A DNA stretch of 50,131 nt from Bacteroidales bacterium UBA2287. Lineage in GTDB: Bacteria > Bacteroidota > Bacteroidia > Bacteroidales > Tenuifilaceae. The stretch is taken from NCBI GenBank assembly GCA_002345675.1, contig DDWL01000030.1, positions 1 to 50,131 of the forward strand. Reading direction: 5' to 3'. Position 1 is the first letter of the stretch, and every line of letters starts with the position of its first letter. Below are positions 24,109 to 32,365 of this stretch, in pieces. Both the position numbers and the translations under genes were made by a program. The notes beneath the pieces are model-generated. The model made no database searches and was not told where the DNA came from. It saw only the letters and a list, made by a program, of their open reading frames with translations.

Positions 24109-26721
24109 ATGGTTTCACACAATAAAATATCGCCCGAAAGTTTCACAAGAGCCCTTAACCAAAGGGTATTCTTTGCCACGGTTATTGGGTTCTTGCTAAC
24201 AATAACAGCATGGCTTATTGTCTTTTCGAAAAGCGATTTACAGTTCTCCCTTTCGGGTTTAATTAGCATTCACAGCCAAAACCCAATTCTTTGGCTAATC
24301 GACCTAATTCCTCTAATTTTTGGATACTCTACCTGGTTTCAGGCAAAGCGCCAGCTCGATAAGGTAATGTTTCTCGAAGATGAAATTCGACAGCGCGACG
24401 AAAACATTAGTAAAAACGCCCTTTTTGCAAAAAAAATTGGTGAAGGTCAGTACAATGCAGCCTTTCAAATTAGCGACGAAGACGACATTCTCGGAAAGTC
24501 GCTGCTTGTAATGCGCGACAACCTCCTAAAGAACTACGATAAAGAATCGGAAGAGAGCTGGATTGCAAAGGGGAAAGATGAAGTTTCGTACATTCTTCGC
24601 CTGCATAATAATATCGACGAGCTATCATACGAAGTGCTTGTTAAGCTTATTAAGTACATTAACGTTGTACAAGGGGCACTCTACATTTTCGATGAAGATA
24701 AACAAACCCTTCGCAATCTTGCAACATACGCCTTTAACCGAAAAAAACATGTATATCAGGAGTTTAAGGTAGGTCAAGGACTTATTGGGCAATGTGCGTA
24801 CGAAAAGGACATTATATACCGCACCGAAATTCCCAACGATTATATTACAATAACCTCTGGCGTTTTAGGCGATAAGAAACCAAAATCGATACTACTTGTT
24901 CCTCTTATTACCGACGAGAAACTGCAAGGAATTATTGAGTTAACCTCGTTCGACGATTCAATTCCCGATCTCACCATTCGCTTCCTTCGCGAAATGGGCG
25001 AAATTTTAGCACGTACCATTTTCAACTTAAGAATAAACATTAAAACCGAAAAACTCCTTCAAGAGGCTCAGCAAATGGCCCAAGAACTTAAGGAGAACGA
25101 AGAAGAGTTACGCCAGAATGCCGAGGAAATGCGTGCCACCCACGAAGAACTCGAAAAGTCGAACGCCAAACTCGAAATGAAGATTAAGGAAGTTGAAAAT
25201 GCGCAAAAACGCCTTCACTCGCTACTCGAAAACGCATCCGAAATCATTTCAATATACAGTAGTAGCATTAAACTAATGTATATAAGCCCATCGGTAACCA
25301 AAATTTTGGGCTATACGCCCAACGAAATGATGAGCGGAAAGGATATTGATCGCCTTACCCGAAAGGGCGAACAAGAACTTAACGACATGTTTAAAAAGTT
25401 GCTCGACTCACCACGAATTCCCATCACCATCGAGTACACTTTTATGAAGAAGGATGGCGAAAAAATATTCCTCGAAGTTACAGGCCGAAACCTACTCGAC
25501 GACAGCGCCATAAATGGAATAATTCTTAATTCTCGCGATATAACCGAGCGTAAACGCGCCGAAAAGGAAGAGCGTATGCGAAGCAAAATGCAATCGCTCT
25601 CGGAGAATTCGCCCGATATGATTATTCGTTTAAACACAGCTGGGCAGTTCTTTTATGCCAACCCAATGGTTGAGCCTTACCTTGGCATACCTCCCAAGGA
25701 TCTTATAAACCAAACGCTTAACTCGGTTAACATTAACGAATCGCTTGCAAACTTCTTTAAAGAATCAATTAAGGGTATAAAAACTCAAAAAGAGCAGGTA
25801 GAAATTGATCTTAGCTTCGAAGCTATTTGTGGCAATGTTATTATGCACATTGTTGCCATACCCGAGTTTAACGAAAACGAACTCGAAACAATTCTTTTTG
25901 TTGGGCACGACATTTCGGAAGCAAAACGTATTGAGCAAGAGGTACAGGATAAGAACCGAAAAATTACAGAGAGTATAAACTATGCCCAACGTATTCAAAC
26001 CTCAATTCTACCTAATAATCGAATAATTCGCCAATACCTACCAAAATCGTTTACGTACTATAAACCCCGCGATGTGGTTAGCGGCGACTTTCCTTGGTTC
26101 TTTTTAAAGGATGATTACGTTTACATAGCTGTGGTCGACTGTACAGGGCACGGAGTTCCAGGAGCACTACTCTCGTTTATTGGTTACTTTACGCTAAACA
26201 ATGTAGTTGACCACGACTCCACTTACACCGCTGGTAAAATATTAGATTTACTTCACTACGGAGTTCGAAAAACCCTAAAACAAGACAGACCCGACGCCGA
26301 CGCACGCGATGGAATGGACATAGCGTTATGCAAAATTAACCTTAAACGCAAAGAGCTTCAGTATGCCGGAGCACATAGGCCATTGTATATGCTTCGAAAC
26401 GGGGAACTATCTGAATTTAAAGGAAATAGAAAGGCAATTGGGGGAATTCCTCATCCAAAAAAGGAAGAGGACGATTTTACTAATTACCCTATCGACATAA
26501 AACCTGGCGACAAAGTATTCTTCTTTTCCGATGGGATGCCCGACCAAGTTGGCGGTCCCGAAAACAAGAAATATGGCCCAGCAAGAATACGTGAAATAAT
26601 TTTATCGAACCCAAACTTCACAATGCCACAATATAACGATATATTTGCAAAAGACTTTGAAGAGTATATGGGTGACAACAAGCAAGTTGATGACGTTTTA
26701 ATAATTGGAATAGAGTTTTAA
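24109..26721 (+). CDS. GAF-PAS-PAS-SpoIIE phosphatase, SiaA-like
   Basis: 870 residues. Membrane segments about 19-40 and 62-82; GAF about 165-310; a coiled coil about 318-372 with EEELRQNAEEM, matching the coil in the receptor; PAS about 373-485 and 495-610; a SpoIIE/PP2C phosphatase from about 620 to the end. Metal-binding acidic residues are in place: Asp655 and Asp660 (DVVSGDF), Asp677 (VDCTGHG), Asp808 (FFSDGMPD) and Asp861/Asp862. Followed by SiaB and SiaC, so it should dephosphorylate SiaC as SiaA does. It differs from SiaA in using intracellular GAF/PAS sensing. Confidence 0.92.
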   Translation: MVSHNKISPESFTRALNQRVFFATVIGFLLTITAWLIVFSKSDLQFSLSGLISIHSQNPILWLIDLIPLIFGYSTWFQAKRQLDKVMFLEDEIRQRDENISKNALFAKKIGEGQYNAAFQISDEDDILGKSLLVMRDNLLKNYDKESEESWIAKGKDEVSYILRLHNNIDELSYEVLVKLIKYINVVQGALYIFDEDKQTLRNLATYAFNRKKHVYQEFKVGQGLIGQCAYEKDIIYRTEIPNDYITITSGVLGDKKPKSILLVPLITDEKLQGIIELTSFDDSIPDLTIRFLREMGEILARTIFNLRINIKTEKLLQEAQQMAQELKENEEELRQNAEEMRATHEELEKSNAKLEMKIKEVENAQKRLHSLLENASEIISIYSSSIKLMYISPSVTKILGYTPNEMMSGKDIDRLTRKGEQELNDMFKKLLDSPRIPITIEYTFMKKDGEKIFLEVTGRNLLDDSAINGIILNSRDITERKRAEKEERMRSKMQSLSENSPDMIIRLNTAGQFFYANPMVEPYLGIPPKDLINQTLNSVNINESLANFFKESIKGIKTQKEQVEIDLSFEAICGNVIMHIVAIPEFNENELETILFVGHDISEAKRIEQEVQDKNRKITESINYAQRIQTSILPNNRIIRQYLPKSFTYYKPRDVVSGDFPWFFLKDDYVYIAVVDCTGHGVPGALLSFIGYFTLNNVVDHDSTYTAGKILDLLHYGVRKTLKQDRPDADARDGMDIALCKINLKRKELQYAGAHRPLYMLRNGELSEFKGNRKAIGGIPHPKKEEDDFTNYPIDIKPGDKVFFFSDGMPDQVGGPENKKYGPARIREIILSNPNFTMPQYNDIFAKDFEEYMGDNKQVDDVLIIGIEF

Positions 26722-26758
26722 ATTGTAATATACGGTAAATTTCCTAATTTTACAGGCT

Positions 26759-27334
26759 ATGGATAAAAAGAATGTTAAAGGGTTTCTCGAGTTCGTGTAC
26801 GACTTTTACAAGTCCATGAAAGCTCACGAAATCACCCTCGTTTACGAAGGTGAAATTACCCACCAAATTACAAAGGCCTTCACCTCCCTTACCGAATCGA
26901 ACATGGCCAAAGAGGAGGAGTCCAACACCGTTCAGAAAAAAGTATTCCATGTTATGGTGGAGTGCCTTCAAAACATTAGCAAGCATGCCGATAGTTTTGG
27001 CTCCGACGATTTTCTATTTGCTGGTCGTGGAATTTTTATGGTTAGCAAAGGCGAAATCGAATACCACGTTACAACTGGTAACGTAATTGAGAATACAAAA
27101 ATTGAAGAACTCTCGAAAATACTCGACAACATTAACTTGCTCGACAAAGAGGGTTTGAAAACACTTTACAAAACCCAAATGCGCGAAGGAAGACTCTCCG
27201 AAAAGGGAGGCGCAGGCTTAGGTTTTATCGACATTGCACGTAAAACGGGTCGAAAACTTGAGTACCATTTCCTTCCAATCGACGAAGAAAACCATTTCTT
27301 CATTTTAACATCAACAATATCCAGAAACGAGTAA
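26759..27334 (+). CDS. siaB: SiaB-family serine/threonine kinase
   Basis: 191 residues, typical length. GHKL-type ATP-binding features are visible: the N-box with Glu68, Asn72 and His76 (VECLQNISKHAD) and the glycine box GGAGLG at 150-155, followed by IDIARKTGRKLEY. In the Sia pathway this kinase phosphorylates a threonine of SiaC, opposing the SiaA phosphatase. It sits exactly between the two: 37 bases after the phosphatase gene and 11 before siaC. No anti-sigma partner is nearby, so sigma-factor control is not suggested. Confidence 0.9.
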   Translation: MDKKNVKGFLEFVYDFYKSMKAHEITLVYEGEITHQITKAFTSLTESNMAKEEESNTVQKKVFHVMVECLQNISKHADSFGSDDFLFAGRGIFMVSKGEIEYHVTTGNVIENTKIEELSKILDNINLLDKEGLKTLYKTQMREGRLSEKGGAGLGFIDIARKTGRKLEYHFLPIDEENHFFILTSTISRNE

Positions 27335-27345
27335 AGAATAGAGCT

Positions 27346-27729
27346 ATGGAAACCATAAAGATCCTGGGTACCGACGACACCCCAACTGTAATATTGGATG
27401 CTGAGAACGAAATTTTTGAGATTTCCGGTCGCTCATTGCCCGAAGATGTTACAGCCTTTTACGATCCAATTCTTAATTGGCTCGACGAGTATGCAGGGAG
27501 CCCAAACGCAAAAACAGCATTTACATTCAAACTAGTATACTTTAATACAGCTAGTTCCAAGTTACTTCTCGATATTTTAATGAAACTTGAGCAAATGCAC
27601 GAGGACGGAAAAGATGTGCTTGTCCGTTGGTTTTACCCCGAAGATGATGAGGATATGCAGGAAGCTGGGGAAGAGTACGCCGACATTGTTGATGTTCCCT
27701 TTGAGCAAATAAGCTACACCCTTAGTTAG
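27346..27729 (+). CDS. siaC: SiaC-family phospho-switch protein (DUF1987)
   Basis: 127 residues. The STAS-like family pattern is clear: SGRSLPEDVTAFYDPILNWL, then FKLVYFNTASSKLLLDIL with Thr68 at the position known to be phosphorylated in the Pseudomonas protein, then VRWFYPEDDEDMQEAGEEYA. In Pseudomonas, dephosphorylated SiaC binds and activates the diguanylate cyclase SiaD. No GGDEF gene occurs in this window; the next gene encodes an ABC transporter, which may be the output here. Confidence 0.92.
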   Translation: METIKILGTDDTPTVILDAENEIFEISGRSLPEDVTAFYDPILNWLDEYAGSPNAKTAFTFKLVYFNTASSKLLLDILMKLEQMHEDGKDVLVRWFYPEDDEDMQEAGEEYADIVDVPFEQISYTLS

Positions 27730-27762
27730 TCACAAAAAATGCACGGTCGATACTGTTAAGCT

Positions 27763-30700
27763 ATGAGTGAAGAAATTCTCAAAGCTTTAATGCAACTCTT
27801 TGCAATTATTGCAAAGCAGGACGAGGGAGTTGAATCCAACGAGCGCAACTACGTTGTGACCTTTCTTAAGCAACAGATTAACGATGAGGCCGTTGAAGAT
27901 TACATAAAGCTTTTCGACCAGCACGCAGGACTTCTCGACGAGAAGGAAGATGAAGATGAGGCAGAAGAGGGAAAACCAAAAAAGGTAAAACTCACATCGG
28001 TTAAGGACTCCGTAAAAATCCTTGGAATTTGTAAAAAGATTAACAAAACTCTTACCCAGCGACAAAAAGTAGTTGTACTGGTTAGGCTTTTCGAACTTGT
28101 TAATGCCGACCGCAAGTTCACAGACCAACGCATGGCCATTATTAATACCGTGTCGGAGGTTTTTAAGTTAACAAAGGAAGAATTTTCCGATATTGAGAAC
28201 TTTGTAATTGTTGAAACCGCTGAAGAGTTAGACTACTCGAGTATTCTTACTATTCACGCAAAACCCGAGCGTGGCGAACACTGCAAGCACATTCATACCG
28301 AAGCGCTAAGCGGCTACATTTATATTCTACAAATTAAAAGTGTCGACCTCTACTTTCTTCGCTATACTGGAACAGAGGATATTTTCCTTAATGGACTACC
28401 CATTAACAACAAGCGCATTTACCTTTACGCCAGCGGGAGTTCCATTAAGCTATCGAAAGGAAAACCCGTTTACTATACCGACGTTGTTGCGCATTACCTT
28501 GCCGACTCCACCGCCACTCGAATATCGTACAGCGTTGAAAAGCTAGGCTTTAAGTTTAAAACTGGGGGCATTGGCCTTCGCGACATCTCGTTTAAAGAAG
28601 AGCACGGAAAACTCATTGGCATTATGGGTGCCAGCGGAGCTGGAAAAACCACTCTACTAAACGTACTGGCTGGCATTGAAAATCCCACCTCGGGTCGCGT
28701 ACTAATTAACGGCATCGATCTTCATAATGAAAAGGATAAACTCGAAGGAGTAATTGGGGTTATACCTCAGGACGATCTTTTAATTGAAGAACTTACTGTT
28801 TTCCAGAACCTATACTACAACGCAAAGCTTTGCTTTAAGGATAAAAGCGAAGAGGAGCTTACCGAACTGGTCGATAAAACCCTTTTCAACTTAGGCCTAC
28901 TCGAAAGAAAAAACCTGAAGGTTGGCTCACCTATGAACAAAATGATTTCGGGTGGTCAACGAAAGCGTTTAAATATTGCCCTTGAGTTAATTCGCGAGCC
29001 TTCAATTCTTTTTGTCGACGAGCCTACATCGGGCCTTTCGTCGCGCGACTCGGAGAACGTAATGGACCTTTTGCGCGAGCTTACCCTAAAGGGTAAACTT
29101 ATTTTTGTAGTAATTCACCAGCCATCGTCGGAAATATATAAAATGTTCGACAATATGGCAATTCTCGACACTGGGGGATACCTTATATACTACGGAAACC
29201 CAGTTGAGGCTGTGATGTATTTTAAGCGGATTGACATGCAAATTAACAGCGACGTTGGTGAATGCCCAACCTGCGGAAATGTTAATCCCGAGCTTATATT
29301 CAACATTATAGAAGCAAAGGTTGTCGACGAATTTGGTCGTTACACACCAATACGTAAGGTATCACCGCCAAAGTGGGAAGACCATTTTCGTGAGAATATA
29401 AAACTTCGCGAAGTTGAAGACGAATCAGTTGCACCTCCCCAATCGCTCAACATTCCATCGAAACTAAAGCAATTTGTTATATATACAACCCGCGATTTTC
29501 TGTCGAAAATTAGCAACACCCAGTATATTGTACTTAACCTACTCGAAACACCAATTCTAGCTTTTGTTTTAGCCTTTGTAATACGCTATATCGCCGATCC
29601 AAACTCCAGTGTATATATTTTCAGCGAAAATGAGAATATACCCATTTACATTTTCATGTCGCTTATTGTAGCACTATTTATAGGACTTACAGTTAGTGCC
29701 GAAGAAATTTTTAGGGATAGAAAAATACTTAAACGCGAAGCGTTTCTTAACCTAAGCCGCACCTCGTACCTCTCGAGTAAAATTATTATATTAGTTACCC
29801 TTTCGGCAATTCAGTCAATAGCTTTCGTACTTATAGCTAACAGTATTCTCGAAATTAGGGGCATGTATCTCGAGTACTGGCTAATAATATTCTCGACTTC
29901 AGTTTTTGCAAATCTTCTTGGATTAAACATATCGGCAACATTTAACTCGGCAGTTACCATATATATTGTTATTCCTCTGCTAATGATTCCAATGATGGTA
30001 CTTTCGGGAGCCATGTTTAGCTTCGACAAGCTAAATAGAGCAGTAGGTAGCTTTAACAAAGTTCCGCTTATTGCCGAATTTATGGTTACTAAATGGGGAT
30101 ACGAAGGGTTGGTGGTTCATCAATTTAAAGACAATGCCTTCCATAGAACTTTTTACGAGATTGAAAAGGAAGAGCGAAATGCTAGCTACAAAACTATTTA
30201 CTACATTCTCGAACTCGAAAAGAGGTTAAATTCATCAATTGAACTTCTTGAACAAAAAAGCGACAAAAAGGCCAAAGATAAACTAAACGACAACCTTGCA
30301 GTAATAAGGAAAGCTCTCTTTACCGAAACCAATTTTATGGCTCCTGGCATACCGTACAGTTTTTTTAATAACTTAAACGAAATTGACTTTAACGAAAAAG
30401 TAGCCTATGCTACAATAGATTATTTAGACGATTTAAAGAGCCATTACCAAAAAATATATCTATCGGCTAATCAAAAAACCGATAGAATTAAAAACCACTT
30501 AATTAGCAAAGACCCACAGGCATACGAAGCAAGGCGAAGAGCATACCACAACGAGAGCATTGCCGATTTGGCAATGAAAACTATTGAAAAGAATAAAATT
30601 CTCCAGTATAAAGACGAACTTGTTCAACAGTACGACCCTATTTATCGCGACCCATTACCTGGGCACAAACTCGACTTTAGGTCTCACTTTCTTGCTCCCC

Positions 30701-30858
30701 GCAAGCACTTTTTGGGATTTTACTTCGACACATTTTGGTTTAATCTTTGCTTTATTTGGTTCATGACCCTCGTTCTTTACATTACGCTTTATTTTGAGTC
30801 GATAAAGTGGGTTCTTGAACTTTTTGCAAAAATTCGACTGCCCAAATTTCGTAAGTAA
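27763..30858 (+). CDS. TerB-like / FHA-like / ABCG-type transporter fusion
   Basis: 1031 residues. Residues about 1-145 are helical with two acidic TerB-like motifs (KQDEGVESNERNYV, NADRKFTDQRM); about 150-250 is a beta-rich FHA-like segment (IFLNGLPINNKRIYLYASGSSIKL); then an ABC ATPase with Walker A Lys295 (GASGAGKTT), signature SGGQRKR (396 onward) and Walker B Asp419-Glu420 with the ABCG-like PTSGLSSRDS; a CPTCG pair; a membrane domain about 587-780 with VLSGAMFSFDKLNR; a charged helical insert; a last membrane helix near 990. Probably an exporter. It is directly after siaC in the operon, and a phosphopeptide-binding-like domain before the ATPase fits control by the Sia switch, but that link is inference. 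Confidence 0.87.
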   Translation: MSEEILKALMQLFAIIAKQDEGVESNERNYVVTFLKQQINDEAVEDYIKLFDQHAGLLDEKEDEDEAEEGKPKKVKLTSVKDSVKILGICKKINKTLTQRQKVVVLVRLFELVNADRKFTDQRMAIINTVSEVFKLTKEEFSDIENFVIVETAEELDYSSILTIHAKPERGEHCKHIHTEALSGYIYILQIKSVDLYFLRYTGTEDIFLNGLPINNKRIYLYASGSSIKLSKGKPVYYTDVVAHYLADSTATRISYSVEKLGFKFKTGGIGLRDISFKEEHGKLIGIMGASGAGKTTLLNVLAGIENPTSGRVLINGIDLHNEKDKLEGVIGVIPQDDLLIEELTVFQNLYYNAKLCFKDKSEEELTELVDKTLFNLGLLERKNLKVGSPMNKMISGGQRKRLNIALELIREPSILFVDEPTSGLSSRDSENVMDLLRELTLKGKLIFVVIHQPSSEIYKMFDNMAILDTGGYLIYYGNPVEAVMYFKRIDMQINSDVGECPTCGNVNPELIFNIIEAKVVDEFGRYTPIRKVSPPKWEDHFRENIKLREVEDESVAPPQSLNIPSKLKQFVIYTTRDFLSKISNTQYIVLNLLETPILAFVLAFVIRYIADPNSSVYIFSENENIPIYIFMSLIVALFIGLTVSAEEIFRDRKILKREAFLNLSRTSYLSSKIIILVTLSAIQSIAFVLIANSILEIRGMYLEYWLIIFSTSVFANLLGLNISATFNSAVTIYIVIPLLMIPMMVLSGAMFSFDKLNRAVGSFNKVPLIAEFMVTKWGYEGLVVHQFKDNAFHRTFYEIEKEERNASYKTIYYILELEKRLNSSIELLEQKSDKKAKDKLNDNLAVIRKALFTETNFMAPGIPYSFFNNLNEIDFNEKVAYATIDYLDDLKSHYQKIYLSANQKTDRIKNHLISKDPQAYEARRRAYHNESIADLAMKTIEKNKILQYKDELVQQYDPIYRDPLPGHKLDFRSHFLAPRKHFLGFYFDTFWFNLCFIWFMTLVLYITLYFESIKWVLELFAKIRLPKFRK

Positions 30859-30918
30859 AAAAATTGTTTTATTTTTACTTTTCAGTAAAAACCATTGAAA
30901 CGGAAAAACCACATCGTT

Positions 30919-31833
30919 ATGATTCGATACATAATTTTAATTTGTATAGGTTCGATTGCTCTAAGTTCCTGTAACAGGTGCAGTTCAGAAAAAACTGATT
31001 CTTGGAACGATATTCCACAGGAAGTTATTGATGGCAATAATTTTGAAGACATTGTTGTTCCCGTTGACGTTATAAATCAAATGGTAAACGTTTCGTCGCC
31101 CGTTGAAACGGCTGCGCTAATAAAAGGCCTAAAAATTCCCTTTAATCGCGACTACCTTGCCGATACAAAATTCACTAATAGCTACAGCACCAGCTTTAAA
31201 AAGGCTTTAGGGCTTGGGGTTTTTGGTGCCGATATGGGTTACCTAAACATGTACGAGAAACCTACTCTGGTTATCGACTACCTCTCGAGTGTTAACTCCT
31301 TAGCCGATGGCCTTCAGGTTGGCCAATTTTTCGACTTTAAAACCCTAAAGCGAATTGCAACAAACAAGGAGAATTTAGACTCGTTAATGGTTATTTCGCA
31401 GCAAAGTTTTAACAAAATCGATAACTATTTAAAGCAAACTAACAGGGGTAGTTTAAGCGTTGTAATTATTGCTGGGGTTTGGTTAGAAGGCTTTTATCTT
31501 TCAACCCGTGTTTATCAGGACTCAAGACACTCACGCATTCGCGAAACTATTGGCGAACAGAAAATTGTAATGAGCAATTTAATGGTTCTTCTCGAAATAT
31601 TTAAAAAAGATTCAAATATTGCGGCTCTTATTAAAGACTTTAATGAAATAAAAGTTTTGTTTAATGATGTAGTGATTACTGTTGTAATGGGCGAAGAACC
31701 TATACCCATTGTTAAAAATGGCGTTGTTACGTTTATTCAAAGCGACAAGCAAACAGTTGAAATGTCGGACGAAACTCTTGGCGCAATTATTGAGAAGGTA
31801 CAGAGTATACGTAAAAAAATTGTAGAAGGCTAA
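30919..31833 (+). CDS. Lipoprotein of unknown function
   Basis: 304 residues from MIRYIIL at 30919, which gives a short signal peptide and the lipobox ALSSC (Cys18); an upstream in-frame ATG at 30895 adds eight residues and is less likely. The mature part is mostly helical, with regular Leu/Ile spacing and no recognised catalytic motif. Positioned between the ABC transporter and the last gene of the operon, it may be an envelope partner of the transporter. Function unknown. Confidence 0.75.
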   Translation: MIRYIILICIGSIALSSCNRCSSEKTDSWNDIPQEVIDGNNFEDIVVPVDVINQMVNVSSPVETAALIKGLKIPFNRDYLADTKFTNSYSTSFKKALGLGVFGADMGYLNMYEKPTLVIDYLSSVNSLADGLQVGQFFDFKTLKRIATNKENLDSLMVISQQSFNKIDNYLKQTNRGSLSVVIIAGVWLEGFYLSTRVYQDSRHSRIRETIGEQKIVMSNLMVLLEIFKKDSNIAALIKDFNEIKVLFNDVVITVVMGEEPIPIVKNGVVTFIQSDKQTVEMSDETLGAIIEKVQSIRKKIVEG

Positions 31834-31852
31834 CCGAGAAACTCATTGAATT

Positions 31853-32299
31853 ATGAAAAATATTGCACTTTTCTTTTTATTAACAGCAGGCATTTTTGGT
31901 TACTCCACTGTAGCCTACAGCCAATCGGAAGATGAACTTGTTGAGATTTGCGGAATGATTGCTGGAGAAGCTACCTTTTTGAAGGACTTTAAAATTCGGC
32001 TCGACTCGGGTGATCCTCCCCCAATTCAACGTTTCTCGGTAATTCTTAAAAAAGGCATTAAGTACCGTTTCTCGGTTTGTAACTCAAAAGATCAGGATGG
32101 AAAAGTTGTACTTCAACTTTTAGATAATAACCGATTATTAGCCACCACACATATAGTTGCAACTGGCAAAGACTGGCCTTTTATTGACTATGTTTGCACA
32201 AAAACTGGAGCATATCACCTTTTCTTCAGCTTTAAAGATGGTAAATCGGGCTTAGCTGTTGGTCTACTATCGCTTGTTGAAGCAGAAGGCGGAAGTTAA
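31853..32299 (+). CDS. Small exported protein sharing a domain with the BlaR1-like sensor
   Basis: 148 residues. A signal peptide (about 1-23, ending AYSQ) and then one domain to the C-terminus. This domain matches the outer region (about 393-503) of the M56 sensor at 9558: TFLKDF against TYLKDF, FSVILKKGIKYRF against YSVILKNGIVYRF, IDYVCTKTGAYHL against VDYECDETTTYNL, and VGLLSL against VGLYFL. Three cysteines are present. It is the last gene of the operon, before a strong terminator. The fold and ligand are unknown; a binding role outside the cytoplasm is likely. Confidence 0.8.
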   Translation: MKNIALFFLLTAGIFGYSTVAYSQSEDELVEICGMIAGEATFLKDFKIRLDSGDPPPIQRFSVILKKGIKYRFSVCNSKDQDGKVVLQLLDNNRLLATTHIVATGKDWPFIDYVCTKTGAYHLFFSFKDGKSGLAVGLLSLVEAEGGS

Positions 32300-32321
32300 A
32301 CTGGCAAAACGCACAAAAGTA

Positions 32322-32349
32322 AAGGGGAGCAAAGTGCTCCCCCTTTTTA
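32322..32349 (+). terminator. Rho-independent terminator of the che-sia operon
   Basis: A 7-bp G/C stem, GGGGAGC (32324-32330) with GCTCCCC (32336-32342), and a T-run. It lies between convergent genes and may also slow transcripts from the minus-strand kinase. Confidence 0.88.
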
Positions 32350-32365
32350 TTTATAACAGATGCAA

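Noticed and set aside
26759..27729. Anti-sigma/anti-anti-sigma pair controlling a sigma factor
   Set aside because: The kinase and substrate match the SiaB and SiaC families rather than SpoIIAB/SpoIIAA, and no sigma factor gene is adjacent.
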